Part shown: one piece after another, positions 20,169 through 30,009 of the stretch | How positions within the stretch are numbered: the stretch's first letter is position 1 | How the letters are laid out: every line of letters starts with the position of its first letter | NCBI GenBank assembly: GCA_017462965.1 | Contig: JAFTQC010000032.1 | Coordinates: forward strand, 1-64,000 | From: Clostridia bacterium | GTDB taxonomy: Bacteria; Bacillota; Clostridia; TANB77; UBA1234 | DNA: 64,000 bases | Reading direction: 5' to 3' | Position numbers and translations under genes: made by a program | The notes under the pieces: generated by a model | The model's database searches: none | What the model saw: the letters and a program-made list of their open reading frames with translations, nothing else | What the model was told of the DNA's origin: nothing

Positions 20169-20219
20169 AAAGGACGTCAAGGAATGAAACGAAACAAAGC
20201 TTCATACTTTGACGCCTTT
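20169..20219 (+). terminator. hairpin between dnaK and dnaJ
   Basis: AAAGGACGTCAA pairs with TTGACGCCTTT (one mismatch) with some inner pairing. Only a weak T run follows, so it may be a partial terminator or 3' stabiliser that lowers dnaJ relative to dnaK. Confidence 0.5.
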
Positions 20220-20244
20220 AGGCATGTATAAAGGAGAAAACAAA

Positions 20245-21387
20245 ATGGCTGAAACAAAACGCGATTACTACGAAGTGCTTGGTGTAAATAAAACAGCAAC
20301 TGATGATGAAATAAAAAAAGCCTTTAGAAAACTTGCAAAAAAATATCATCCTGATGCAAATCCTGATAATAGAGAAGAAGCTGAAAAGAAATTTAAAGAG
20401 GCAAATGAAGCATATGAAGTTTTATCAGATGCAAATAAAAGACGTAATTATGATACATTTGGTCACAATGCGGGTGCAAATGGATATAGTAATGATTTTA
20501 GTGGCTTCAGTGGGTTTGGTGGTTTCAATGGATTTAATTCTTATTCAACAGGGTTTGATGGTGATATAGATTTAAATGATATTTTTTCAGCGTTTTTTGG
20601 CGGTGGATCAAGGCGTGCTGCCAAGAATGGCCCTGTAAAAGGAAGAGATATAAAAACTAGAGTTGAAGTTACATTTGAAGAAGCTGCTTTTGGTGTAGTG
20701 AAAGAAGTTATAGTTAATAGAGATGAACAGTGTACAACTTGTAGTGGTACAGGTTGCAAACCAGGAACTTCAAAGGTGACTTGTGATGTTTGCGGAGGTT
20801 CTGGTCAAGTTAGAGAAGGTTCTATGTTTATGCAAAGAATAAGAACTTGTGAACATTGTGGCGGAACTGGTGAAAAAGTACAAGATCCTTGTAATGAATG
20901 TAAAGGAAGAGGTACTATTAGAAAACAAAGAAAGATTAAAGTGTCAATTCCTGCAGGCATAGATAATGGACAAATTATTTCTCTTAGTGGCGAGGGTGAA
21001 CCTGGATTAAGAGGTGGATCAAGAGGTAACCTTTATATAACTGTTTCTGTGAAAAAACATCCTATATTTGTAAGAAAGGGTGACAGTATATTCTGTGACG
21101 TACATGTTTCCTTTGCTCAAGCTGCATTAGGAGCAATCATAGACATTCCAACGTTGTCTGAACCAGAAAAATATGATTTAGCAGAAGGAACTCAAACTGG
21201 TTCAATTTTCACATTAAAAGGAAAAGGAATTAAAAATGTAAATGGAAAAGGTACTGGAGATTTATATTTTACAGTAATTGTAGATGTACCTAAGAAATTA
21301 AACAATACACAAAGAGAATTATTGAAACAATTTGCCGATGCAAGTGGAGAAAATTTTGAAACCGGTAAGAGAAGAAAATTCTTTTAG
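20245..21387 (+). CDS. dnaJ: chaperone protein DnaJ (Hsp40)
   Basis: DnaJ stimulates DnaK ATPase and delivers substrates. The J domain holds the HPD motif (YHPDANPD), then a Gly/Phe-rich linker, four zinc-binding repeats ([32 protein letters not shown]) and the C-terminal substrate domains. ATG 20245 is chosen because AAGGAG lies eight bases upstream, giving 380 residues; a longer upstream frame has no such site. Confidence 0.97.
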   Translation: MAETKRDYYEVLGVNKTATDDEIKKAFRKLAKKYHPDANPDNREEAEKKFKEANEAYEVLSDANKRRNYDTFGHNAGANGYSNDFSGFSGFGGFNGFNSYSTGFDGDIDLNDIFSAFFGGGSRRAAKNGPVKGRDIKTRVEVTFEEAAFGVVKEVIVNRDEQCTTCSGTGCKPGTSKVTCDVCGGSGQVREGSMFMQRIRTCEHCGGTGEKVQDPCNECKGRGTIRKQRKIKVSIPAGIDNGQIISLSGEGEPGLRGGSRGNLYITVSVKKHPIFVRKGDSIFCDVHVSFAQAALGAIIDIPTLSEPEKYDLAEGTQTGSIFTLKGKGIKNVNGKGTGDLYFTVIVDVPKKLNNTQRELLKQFADASGENFETGKRRKFF

Positions 21388-21400
21388 AAATTAGGTTGGG

Positions 21401-22150
21401 GTGATTAAAATTTCAACGTTTTATATAAAAAATGAACAAATAAATAACGAAAATATCTCGATAGTTGGAAATGATGTTAAACATATAAAAAACGTTCTTA
21501 GATATAAGGTTGATGATGAGTTAGAAGTTTGTGACGAAAATGCTGTTCGTTATAAGACAAAAATTATCAAATTTTTAGAAGAAGAAATTATGTTAGAAAT
21601 TTTGGAAATTAGTCAAAAAGATACTGAAATGTCTATAGCTGTTGATTTGTATCAAGGTCTTCCAAAATCTGACAAAATGGATATGATAGTTCAGAAAAAT
21701 ACAGAACTTGGTATAAATAAAATAGTTCCGGTTTTGACAGAAAGAGTTATTGTTAAGATTGAAAATAGTAACGAAAAAAAGAAAATAGAAAGATGGAATA
21801 AGATTGCGGCAGAAGCTGCTAAACAATCTGGGAGGCAGAGAGTACCGCATGTTGAAAATGTTGTGAATTTGGAAAATATTGTTGAAAATCTTTCAAAATA
21901 TGATATAGTTATAGTGCCGTTCGAATGTGAAAAAGACAAATCATTGAAGATGGCTTTAAAAAACATAGAAAATAAACATCAAAGTATAGCTATTGTTATT
22001 GGACCAGAAGGAGGTTTTTCTGATAAGGATATAGCTGTGTTGGAAAAACTTTCCAACGTAGTTAAAGTTTCGTTAGGAGAAAGAATTCTGCGTACAGAGA
22101 CAGCGGGAATTGCTACATTAGCAATGATACTATATGAATATGAATTATAG
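21401..22150 (+). CDS. rsmE: 16S rRNA (uracil-1498-N3)-methyltransferase
   Basis: RsmE methylates U1498 of 16S rRNA using S-adenosylmethionine. The 249-residue SPOUT enzyme has QGLPKSDKMDMIVQKNTELGI, the IGPEGGFSDKDI knot motif and SLGERILRTETA near the end. It starts with GTG 13 bases after dnaJ, the usual dnaJ-rsmE order without prmA between. It is probably the last gene of the heat-shock operon. Confidence 0.94.
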   Translation: MIKISTFYIKNEQINNENISIVGNDVKHIKNVLRYKVDDELEVCDENAVRYKTKIIKFLEEEIMLEILEISQKDTEMSIAVDLYQGLPKSDKMDMIVQKNTELGINKIVPVLTERVIVKIENSNEKKKIERWNKIAAEAAKQSGRQRVPHVENVVNLENIVENLSKYDIVIVPFECEKDKSLKMALKNIENKHQSIAIVIGPEGGFSDKDIAVLEKLSNVVKVSLGERILRTETAGIATLAMILYEYEL

Positions 22151-22191
22151 AAAATAGCAATGTTTTATGTAAGGAAAGGTAAGGAAATTAT

Positions 22192-22905
22192 ATGAATTAC
22201 AGAGAAAAAACAAAATTGGTTGACGGATTATGTGGGGCTTTTCTAATGGCACTTTTGGTAGAGAGTTTTTATGCATTATCTGATTATGCATACACAATCT
22301 ACCATTATAGCATTTCATCGGTTACAACAATTATTTATGTGCTTGCAGGTATTGCGCTTGCAATAGCTGTGGCTGTATTAATTGCTGCGTATAGAAAAGA
22401 TAATTTAATTATGGCTACGTATGGAATTGAACTTTTAGTATTGGCAATTACTGCAGCGATAATTCCAGGAACTTATATTAGTTTGCCGTTCCCGTTTAAC
22501 AAATTAAATTTGGTTTTTCCGTTAGTTTTTGGAGTTTACTACGTTGGTAAAGTTATGATGCTTCTTTCAAAGAATAATTGCTCAAATGTTGCATTTATGA
22601 GTGTTATTGAATTGATTTATATATTACTTTTGTCATACGGATTATTAACATTGACGAAGCCTCTATTTTTTATCGGATCAGTTGCATCAATAATTACATT
22701 TATAATGTCAATGAAGAAAAAGAGTAAATCACTTTTAGCTCACGGATTAGAGGTTATGCTTGTTTCATTCTCAATGCTTTTAATTAATTCAAGCCAATCA
22801 ATTGTGTTTTTGAGTGTTTTTGTAGGCATTTATTATCTAGCTAAAACATTTTATAGATTTTTAAATCCGGAAAAAACAAATAAAAAAGCAAAAAGGAGAA
22901 AATAA
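22192..22905 (+). CDS. hypothetical polytopic membrane protein
   Basis: The 237-residue protein has about seven hydrophobic segments and a basic tail (NKKAKRRK). GGAAAGGTAAGGAA precedes the ATG. It lies between rsmE and yicC and is coupled to yicC by a one-base overlap. No known family or motif; the position suggests only that it is expressed with the neighbouring RNA and translation genes. Confidence 0.75.
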   Translation: MNYREKTKLVDGLCGAFLMALLVESFYALSDYAYTIYHYSISSVTTIIYVLAGIALAIAVAVLIAAYRKDNLIMATYGIELLVLAITAAIIPGTYISLPFPFNKLNLVFPLVFGVYYVGKVMMLLSKNNCSNVAFMSVIELIYILLLSYGLLTLTKPLFFIGSVASIITFIMSMKKKSKSLLAHGLEVMLVSFSMLLINSSQSIVFLSVFVGIYYLAKTFYRFLNPEKTNKKAKRRK

Positions 22906-23780
22906 TGATTAAAAGTATGACCGGGTATGGTCAGGGAAAATATACGAACGAAGGTAGAGATTATACCGTAGAAATAAAAGCGATAAATCACAGATATAAC
23001 GATATTACTGTAAAATTACCTAGATATTTAAATTTCCTTGAGGATACTATAAGAAAATATATATCTAATAGTTTAAATAGAGGAAAAATAGATGTATATA
23101 TATCACTTAAAAATATGAGTGAAGAAGGAAGAAATATTAGAGTAGATAGACTACTTGCGGGCATGTATGTAAAAGAGCTTAGAGAAGTTGCTGGAGAATA
23201 TGGTCTTCCTGATGATATTACTGCAACATCGGTTGCAAGACTGCCAGATATATTTGTTGTAGAAAATGAGAATTTAGAAGATTTATATTGGGGTGAATTA
23301 AAAAATGCATTAGATGATGCATTAACTAATATAAACAATGCAAGATGTTTAGAAGGTGAGCGACTTGCAAATGACATTAAGATTAGACTTGATAAAATAT
23401 CTGAAATGATTCCTATTGTTGAAGAAGCTTCTAAAAACTTATTGGATGAATATAAAGTTAAATTACAAAATAGAATTAATGAACTTAATGCAAACGAAAT
23501 AATAGATGAAAGTAGACTTGGTGTTGAAATTGTTTGGTTTGCTGATAAATCAAGTATTTGTGAAGAAATAACGAGACTTAAAAGTCATATAGAGAGTTTT
23601 AAAGAAATGCTTAATGTGGAAGGTCCTATTGGTAAAAAGATAGACTTTTTAATTCAAGAAATGAATCGTGAAACGAATACGATAGGTTCAAAAGCGAATT
23701 CTTTAGGAATAACAAAATATGTTATTGAGATGAAAAATGAATTAGAGAACATCAGAGAACAAATTCAAAATATTGAATAA
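22905..23780 (+). CDS. yicC: YicC/YloC family endoribonuclease
   Basis: The N-terminus MIKSMTGYGQG and the C-terminal LIQEMNRETNTIGSKA are hallmark motifs. The 291 residues match the family, whose members act as endoribonucleases in RNA turnover. It is followed by remA and rpoZ, the standard Firmicutes cluster. GGAG lies in the end of the preceding gene. The gmk gene normally found in this cluster is absent. Confidence 0.93.
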   Translation: MIKSMTGYGQGKYTNEGRDYTVEIKAINHRYNDITVKLPRYLNFLEDTIRKYISNSLNRGKIDVYISLKNMSEEGRNIRVDRLLAGMYVKELREVAGEYGLPDDITATSVARLPDIFVVENENLEDLYWGELKNALDDALTNINNARCLEGERLANDIKIRLDKISEMIPIVEEASKNLLDEYKVKLQNRINELNANEIIDESRLGVEIVWFADKSSICEEITRLKSHIESFKEMLNVEGPIGKKIDFLIQEMNRETNTIGSKANSLGITKYVIEMKNELENIREQIQNIE

Positions 23781-23829
23781 CATAAGTTAATAGTTACACG
23801 AAAAATTATTAATTTACGGAGATGATAAT

Positions 23830-24081
23830 ATGAAATTTATTAATATTGGTTTTGGAAATATTGTTTCAAGTAGTAGATTGATAGCGGCTGTTAGCCCTGA
23901 ATCTGCTCCAATTAAAAGAATAATACAAGATGCAAGAGATAATGGAAAACTTGTTGATGCTACATACGGTAGAAAAACAAGAGCTGTTATTATAATGGAT
24001 AGCGAACATGTTATTTTGTCATCTGTGCAACCTGAAACAGTTGCTGGAAGACTTGAAGAAGATGCAGAAGACGAAAATTAG
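23830..24081 (+). CDS. remA: RemA family DNA-binding regulator (DUF370)
   Basis: The 83-residue protein begins [23 protein letters not shown] and contains [20 protein letters not shown], nearly diagnostic for RemA, a regulator first described for biofilm matrix genes in Bacillus. CGGAGATG precedes the ATG. In Clostridia the gene is widespread in this location; its targets here are unknown. Confidence 0.93.
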   Translation: MKFINIGFGNIVSSSRLIAAVSPESAPIKRIIQDARDNGKLVDATYGRKTRAVIIMDSEHVILSSVQPETVAGRLEEDAEDEN

Positions 24082-24113
24082 AAGTTATTATATTTAATTT
24101 AGGAGGTAAATCC

Positions 24114-24305
24114 ATGATAATTAAGCCATCATTTAGTGAATTATTAGGAAAAGGAAATGGTAAATACTCACTTGTAATAGGTACTGCTAAAAGAGCTAGA
24201 CAAATTGCTGAGGGTAGCCCAAAACTTACAAATGCAAAAATGGAATCTGATGTTACAACAGCTGCAATTGAAATTGCAGAGGATAAAATTGTAATTGAAA
24301 AATAG
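24114..24305 (+). CDS. rpoZ: RNA polymerase omega subunit
   Basis: The 63-residue protein has the omega pattern: MIIKPSFSELL near the start and YSLVIGTAKRARQIAEG, then AAIEIAEDKI. Omega helps assemble RNA polymerase. AGGAGG lies upstream. It follows remA by 32 bases, a gap too small to hold gmk. Confidence 0.9.
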   Translation: MIIKPSFSELLGKGNGKYSLVIGTAKRARQIAEGSPKLTNAKMESDVTTAAIEIAEDKIVIEK

Positions 24306-24315
24306 TTTAGAAAAG

Positions 24316-24386
24316 TTAGAGCATAGAAGTCTCTACATTGAAGTGAACATGAAGTAACTTCGTGGGAATTTCTATGCTCTAATTTT
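24316..24386 (+). terminator. terminator after rpoZ
   Basis: TTAGAGCATAGAA and TTCTATGCTCTAA form a perfect 13-bp stem around a 41-base insert containing a smaller hairpin (GAAGT/ACTTC), followed by TTTTAATA. The large apical region is unusual for a simple terminator, but no known riboswitch motif is visible. Confidence 0.7.
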
Positions 24387-24452
24387 AATATAACATTTGG
24401 ATAAGATATACTAAAATAGGGTATAGTTTGTTACGAAAGGAAGAAATATAAA

Positions 24453-27185
24453 ATGGGAATATTAGATAAATTATTTCCTTCATACAGTGAAAGAGAAATA
24501 AAGAAAATTAAACATTATGTTGAAGAAATAAATGCTTTAGAACCAGAAATGGAGTGCTTATCAGACAAAAAATTAAGAGATAAGACACAAGAATTCAAAG
24601 ATAGATTAAAAGAGGGAGAAACCTTAGATGATATTTTAGTTGAAGCTTATGCTACTGTTCGTGAAGCTTCAAAAAGAGTATTTGGAAAGAGACCTTTTGA
24701 TGTTCAGCTTATGGGTGCTATTATTCTTCACCAAGGCAGAATATCAGAAATGAAAACTGGTGAGGGAAAGACTTTGACAGCGTCAATTGCATTATATTTG
24801 AACGCATTAGAAGGAAAAGGTGCACATTTAGTTACAGTTAATGATTATCTTGCAAAATCGCAAGGTGAGGAAATGGGTAAACTTTATAATTTCCTTGGAT
24901 TATCAGTTGGTATAATCGTAAATGGTTTGGATCCTAATGAAAGACGTGCTGCATATGGCGCTGATATTACTTATGGAACAAATAATGAATATGGTTTCGA
25001 TTATTTGAGAGATAATATGGCGATTTATAAAGAGAACATGGTTCAAAGAGAATTGAACTATGCGATTGTCGATGAGATAGACAGTATTTTGATTGATGAA
25101 GCTCGTACACCACTTATAATTTCTGGCCCATCAGATAAAGCTAATGACTTATATAAACATGCAGATGGATTTGTAAAGAAATTAACGTTTAAAATTGTTA
25201 CTAAAGATGATTCAAAACAAGAGGAATCTGATGAAGATAAGGAATATGATGCAATTGTTGATTTGAAATCACGTAGAGCGACACTAACTTCAACTGGTAT
25301 AAAGAAGGCTGAGAAGCATTTTAATGTTGATAATTTATCAGATCCAGAAAATATGACTTTATCACATCATATAAATAAAGCTCTTGATGCTAACGGCATT
25401 ATGAAGAGAGATGTTGACTATATAGTAAAAGATGGAGAAGTACTAATTGTTGATGAACATACAGGAAGAATTATGTATGGTAGAAGATATAGTGATGGAT
25501 TACATCAAGCTATTGAAGCAAAAGAGAATGTTAAAATTGAAAATGAAAACAAAACTCTTGCTACAATAACTTTCCAAAACTATTTTAGATTATATTCAAA
25601 ACTTTCTGGAATGACGGGTACTGCTTTAACAGAGGAAACAGAGTTTAGAGAAATCTATGGTCTTGATGTTGTTGAAATTCCAACAAATAGACCAATGGTC
25701 AGAGTTGATCATAATGATGTTGTATACAAGACTGAAAGAGCGAAGTTAAGACATGTTATTGAAGACATTAAAGAAAGTCATGAGAAAGGACAACCTGTTC
25801 TTGTTGGTACAACTACTGTTGAACGTTCAGAGTATTTAAGTGAACTTTTAAAACGTGAAGGAATCAAACATGAAGTTTTAAATGCGAAATATCATGAAAA
25901 AGAAGCTGAAATTGTTGCACAAGCTGGTAAATATGGTGCTGTTACGATTGCTACAAATATGGCTGGTAGAGGTACTGATATTATGCTTGGTGGTAATACA
26001 GAAGCTTTAGCAAAACATGAGCTTAAAAAACGTGGATACCCTGAAGCGGACATCTTAGAAGCAGTAAGTTTAAATGATACTGAGGTTCCAGAAATTCTAG
26101 ATTTAAGAAAAGAATATAAGGAAATTTATGATAAGTTAGATGTTAAGGTGCAAGAAGATAGAGAAAAAGTTATTGAAGCTGGTGGATTAAAGATTATTGG
26201 TACTGAAAGACATGAATCAAGAAGAATTGATAATCAGCTTCGTGGTCGTAGTGGTCGTCAAGGTGACGTTGGTGAATCAAGATTCTATATATCTCTTGAA
26301 GATAAACTTATGAAATTGTTCGGCGGCGAAAGAATTCAAATGGTTGCTGATATGATTAAGATGGATGAAGACATGCCACTTGAAATGAAAATGCTAACAA
26401 GCACAATTGCTAATGCTCAAAAGAACGTTGAGTCGATGCATTATGGTGCCAGAAAAAATACTTTGCAATATGATGATATAATGAATGATCAAAGAAAGAT
26501 TATTTATAAGGACAGAAGAAAAGTATTAGATGGCAAAGATATGAAAGAAGAAATTATTAAGATGATTACAGAAACAATAGAGAGTATTGTTGATTCATAC
26601 TTTGGCATTGATACTGTTACAGAAAATGAAGAAGAATTTATCAATTATATCAGAAATACATTAGGAATAGATTATGCTTTGGATGCTTCTATGAAGCCTG
26701 AACAAATTAAGGATGAATTGACTGAGAAGGCGCTTGAAATATACGAAGCCAAAGAAGCAGAAATTGGCGCAAAACAACTTAGAGAGCTTGAAAGAATCAT
26801 AATTCTTAGAACTGTTGATTCAAAATGGATAGATCATTTGGATGCAATGGATCAATTAAAAGAAGGTGTTAGACTTAGAGGCTATGCTCAAAAAGATCCA
26901 GTTGTAGAATTCAGAATGGAAAGCTATGATGTGTTTAATGAAATGACAGCTGGAATTGCAGAAAATGTTGTTAGAGCTGTAATGCATATTCAGAAACGTA
27001 ATGAGAATATGGAAAGAGTAAATTTAATTAAACAGATGATTACGAACATGAATGCTGCAGCAAATGCTGGTTCAGAAAAAGCCAAACCAAAGGTTAATTC
27101 TTCAAAAGAGAAAGTTGGAAGAAATGATCCTTGTCCATGCGGAAGTGGTAAAAAGTATAAGAAATGCTGCGGAGTGAATGCATAA
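24453..27185 (+). CDS. secA: preprotein translocase ATPase SecA
   Basis: SecA drives protein export through SecYEG. The 910-residue product has the Walker A region EMKTGEGKT, the DEIDSILIDEARTPLIISG motif, GRGTDIMLGGN and the RGRSGRQGD arginine-finger region. It ends with the SEC-C zinc motif CPCGSGKKYKKCC, present in full-length SecA. GAAAGGAAG precedes the ATG. It is a stand-alone unit with terminators on both sides. Confidence 0.98.
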   Translation: MGILDKLFPSYSEREIKKIKHYVEEINALEPEMECLSDKKLRDKTQEFKDRLKEGETLDDILVEAYATVREASKRVFGKRPFDVQLMGAIILHQGRISEMKTGEGKTLTASIALYLNALEGKGAHLVTVNDYLAKSQGEEMGKLYNFLGLSVGIIVNGLDPNERRAAYGADITYGTNNEYGFDYLRDNMAIYKENMVQRELNYAIVDEIDSILIDEARTPLIISGPSDKANDLYKHADGFVKKLTFKIVTKDDSKQEESDEDKEYDAIVDLKSRRATLTSTGIKKAEKHFNVDNLSDPENMTLSHHINKALDANGIMKRDVDYIVKDGEVLIVDEHTGRIMYGRRYSDGLHQAIEAKENVKIENENKTLATITFQNYFRLYSKLSGMTGTALTEETEFREIYGLDVVEIPTNRPMVRVDHNDVVYKTERAKLRHVIEDIKESHEKGQPVLVGTTTVERSEYLSELLKREGIKHEVLNAKYHEKEAEIVAQAGKYGAVTIATNMAGRGTDIMLGGNTEALAKHELKKRGYPEADILEAVSLNDTEVPEILDLRKEYKEIYDKLDVKVQEDREKVIEAGGLKIIGTERHESRRIDNQLRGRSGRQGDVGESRFYISLEDKLMKLFGGERIQMVADMIKMDEDMPLEMKMLTSTIANAQKNVESMHYGARKNTLQYDDIMNDQRKIIYKDRRKVLDGKDMKEEIIKMITETIESIVDSYFGIDTVTENEEEFINYIRNTLGIDYALDASMKPEQIKDELTEKALEIYEAKEAEIGAKQLRELERIIILRTVDSKWIDHLDAMDQLKEGVRLRGYAQKDPVVEFRMESYDVFNEMTAGIAENVVRAVMHIQKRNENMERVNLIKQMITNMNAAANAGSEKAKPKVNSSKEKVGRNDPCPCGSGKKYKKCCGVNA

Positions 27186-27228
27186 GAGCTTGATTATAAC
27201 TGCAATATAATTATAAAAAATATAGAGA

Positions 27229-27258
27229 GAGTCAATATGTAAAGTATTGACTCTTTTT
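27229..27258 (+). terminator. terminator of secA
   Basis: GAGTCAATA/TATTGACTC, a perfect 9-bp stem with a 7-base loop, followed by TTTTT. Confidence 0.9.
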
Positions 27259-27353
27259 ATTATTAATTTAAAATTAAAATAAATTATATGTTATGCTATA
27301 ATAAAAGACAAATATAGAAGATTTTTTATTTTTATAAAAAGGAGTATAACAAA

Positions 27354-28742
27354 ATGATAGATGAAATAATTATTAAAGAAATAAAAAATGGGGATTTTGA
27401 TTTGGAAAATGAGAGCGAAAAAATTAAGAAAAATCGAGAGATAGTATTAGAAGTAGTAAAACAAGATGGTTATGCATTGCAATATGTGCATAAAAAGTTA
27501 AGAGAAGATAAAGAGATTGCATTAGTTTCTTTATTGACATCTTTTGGGTGGTCTAGTAAGTATATTAGCAAGAAACTAAAAAAGGATTTGGAATTTGTAT
27601 GGATTGCATCACAGTTTGGTGGTATTAGATTAGATGAATTAAATAAAAAAATATTAAAGGATGAAGAATTAATAAAAGAAACAATAAGAAAAAATGGATG
27701 TGATTTGAAACATGCAAATAAAAAATTTAAAGAAAATCGAGAAATAGTATTAGAAGCTGTAAAAGAAAGCGGTTATGCATTGGAATATACATGTGAAGAA
27801 TTAAAAAATGATCGAGAAATAGCGTTAGAAGCGATAAAAAATGATGCTGGTGCATTTGAGTATGCAAGTGAAGAGCTAAAAATGGACGATGATTTTATAA
27901 TGGAAGCTATAAGCCTTAATGGATGGGTATTGGAATATGTAAGCGAGGAATTAAAGGCAGATAAAAATGTTGTTTTTGAAGCAATTAAGTCAAGCGGAGG
28001 CTACGCATTTGAATATGCAAGCGAAGAACTAAAAACAAATGAAGATATAATGTTAGAGGCATTAAAGATGGCTGGAGGAAGCATAGTTGGTGTAAGTGAA
28101 ACATTAAGAGCTAATAGAAAAATAGTATTGGAAGCAGTAAAAAAAGAAGGTTGGGCCTTGAATTATGCAAGTGAAGAGTTGAAAAATGATAAAGAGATAG
28201 TGTTAGAAGCGGTAAAACAGTATGGGATTGCAGTAGAAGTTGCGAGTGATAAATTAAAAGGTGATAGAGAAGTAATATTAGAAGCAGTAAAAAATAATGG
28301 ATGTGCATTGAAAGATGCAAGTGAAGAACTAAAAAACGATCGAGAAATAGTATTAGAAGCTGTAAAAAATTGTGGTTTAGCCTTACAATATGCAAGCGAT
28401 GAGTTAAGAGGTGATAAAGAAATAGCGTTATTGGCTGTTAAAGATTATGCTCATCAATTGTTATATGTAAGTGATGAATTAAAAATGGATAGAGAAGTCG
28501 TTTTAGAAGCCGTAAGAAAAGATGGTTGTGCGTTATTTCATGCAAATGAAATTTTAAAGAAAGATAGAGAAATAGCGATGGAAGCTGTTAGAAATAATGG
28601 GTTTGCTCTATATTTTGTAAGTGATGATTTGAAAAAAGACAGAGAAATAGTATTAGAATCAATAAAAAATGATAAAAGAGCAATAATATTTGCTGATAAG
28701 AAATTACGAAAAGATGATGAATTAAGTTTGTATTTAATTTAA
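27354..28742 (+). CDS. DUF4116 repeat protein
   Basis: The 462-residue protein is built almost entirely of about 17 tandem units of roughly 25 residues with the consensus 'ELKNDREIVLEAVKxxGxALxYAS'. This is the DUF4116 repeat, predicted to form an alpha-solenoid. No catalytic domain is attached. AAGGAG lies before the ATG, and TATGCTATAAT about 45 bases upstream may be an extended -10. Units differ in sequence but are near copies at the DNA level, so copy number may vary between strains. Function unknown; a protein-binding scaffold is a guess. Confidence 0.85.
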   Translation: MIDEIIIKEIKNGDFDLENESEKIKKNREIVLEVVKQDGYALQYVHKKLREDKEIALVSLLTSFGWSSKYISKKLKKDLEFVWIASQFGGIRLDELNKKILKDEELIKETIRKNGCDLKHANKKFKENREIVLEAVKESGYALEYTCEELKNDREIALEAIKNDAGAFEYASEELKMDDDFIMEAISLNGWVLEYVSEELKADKNVVFEAIKSSGGYAFEYASEELKTNEDIMLEALKMAGGSIVGVSETLRANRKIVLEAVKKEGWALNYASEELKNDKEIVLEAVKQYGIAVEVASDKLKGDREVILEAVKNNGCALKDASEELKNDREIVLEAVKNCGLALQYASDELRGDKEIALLAVKDYAHQLLYVSDELKMDREVVLEAVRKDGCALFHANEILKKDREIAMEAVRNNGFALYFVSDDLKKDREIVLESIKNDKRAIIFADKKLRKDDELSLYLI

Positions 28743-28752
28743 AAAACATAGT

Positions 28753-28797
28753 AAAAGCGAAGTCATGGAAATTTTGACTTCGCTTTTATTTTTAAGT
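28753..28797. terminator. bidirectional terminator between the DUF4116 gene and yvcK
   Basis: AAAAGCGAAGTCA/TGACTTCGCTTTT is a perfect 13-bp stem with T-rich runs on both strands, between converging genes. Confidence 0.9.
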
Positions 28798-29748
28798 ATT
28801 GTTCATTAAATATAAGAAAATAAGTGAACTTAGTTTTAATGTATCATGTTTGATTGTACCATCGGCTGTAGTTAATAAATCTGATTCAATAAGCTCATAT
28901 TTGGCTTTTTGGATATTTTCATAATCGATAACAACTTGATCTTTCTGTTCTTGTGTCGAATATTTTTTTAGTAATTCAGCAGGCATAACATTATTACTAA
29001 CAATTACAGCATTTAATCGATCTTTTCCGATATAACTTTCAAGTACGTTAACGTGGTCGCTTACTCCAAAATTGTCAGTTTCGCCCGGTTGAGTCATTGC
29101 GTTACATACATAAATTACTTTAGCTTTTGCGTTGTTAATAGCTTTTGCAACATCTGTGCAAATAAGGTGAGGTAGGATGCTTGTGTAAAGACTTCCCATA
29201 CTAAGAATAATAAGATCAGCTTCTTTAATGCTATTTAGGACTTCTGGTAGTACATGAAAATCTTCTTTATAAAAAATACGTTTATAGTGTTTCTTGGCGT
29301 ATGTAATTTCTTCTTCACCTTCAATAATTTCACCATCATCAGTTTCTCCCATTAGTGTTAGATAATCTTCAGATAATGGAAGAACAGTATGTTCAATTCG
29401 TAATAATTTGCTCATATATTCGATACTTTTTTTCAGATTACCTGTTTCTTTGAAGAAAGATGTTAAGATTAAATTTCCCATTGAATGACCGTTTAAATCG
29501 CTGTATGTAGACATTCGATATTCCATTATATTTTTTACTTCATCAGGTAGTGTTGAAAGGTTGCTAAGTACATGTCTAATATCGCCAACGGCAGGTGTCG
29601 AAAATTCTTTTCTAAGCCTTCCTGTACTGCGACCGTTATCAGATACTGTGATAATTGCAGTGATATCTACTGGAAAATATTTTAAACCTTTAAGTACATT
29701 TGATGCACCCGTTCCTCCTCCCAAAACTACTATTTTCTTTTTTTCCAT
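28792..29748 (-). CDS. yvcK: YvcK/GlmR family protein
   Basis: The N-terminus has VVLGGGTGASNVLKGL and SDNGRSTGRLRKEF, the nucleotide-sugar-binding motifs of the CofD-like YvcK family, which controls carbon flow into cell-wall precursors in Bacillus. The 318-residue length is typical. AAAGGAGG lies before the ATG on the minus strand. Its usual partners rapZ and whiA are not next to it. Confidence 0.92.
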   Translation of the reverse strand: MEKKKIVVLGGGTGASNVLKGLKYFPVDITAIITVSDNGRSTGRLRKEFSTPAVGDIRHVLSNLSTLPDEVKNIMEYRMSTYSDLNGHSMGNLILTSFFKETGNLKKSIEYMSKLLRIEHTVLPLSEDYLTLMGETDDGEIIEGEEEITYAKKHYKRIFYKEDFHVLPEVLNSIKEADLIILSMGSLYTSILPHLICTDVAKAINNAKAKVIYVCNAMTQPGETDNFGVSDHVNVLESYIGKDRLNAVIVSNNVMPAELLKKYSTQEQKDQVVIDYENIQKAKYELIESDLLTTADGTIKHDTLKLSSLIFLYLMNNT

Positions 29749-30009
29749 AAAATCCTCCTTTTATATAAAAAACAAGACCAAATCTTTTTGGCTAAAATCA
29801 TCTTAAATAATTTTATTATCTATGTACAAATAATATCACGAAAAGCAATAAATTAAAATAATTTATAAGTGGTAAAAAATGGAATGAAACATATATACAT
29901 AAAGAAAAGATGTATTGTTGTGCGTGTCTTTTTATTTACTTTTATGGATTCAAATGTTATGCTATCCACTAGAAGTAATATCATAAAGAAATAAAAGGAT
30001 GTGAATTAA

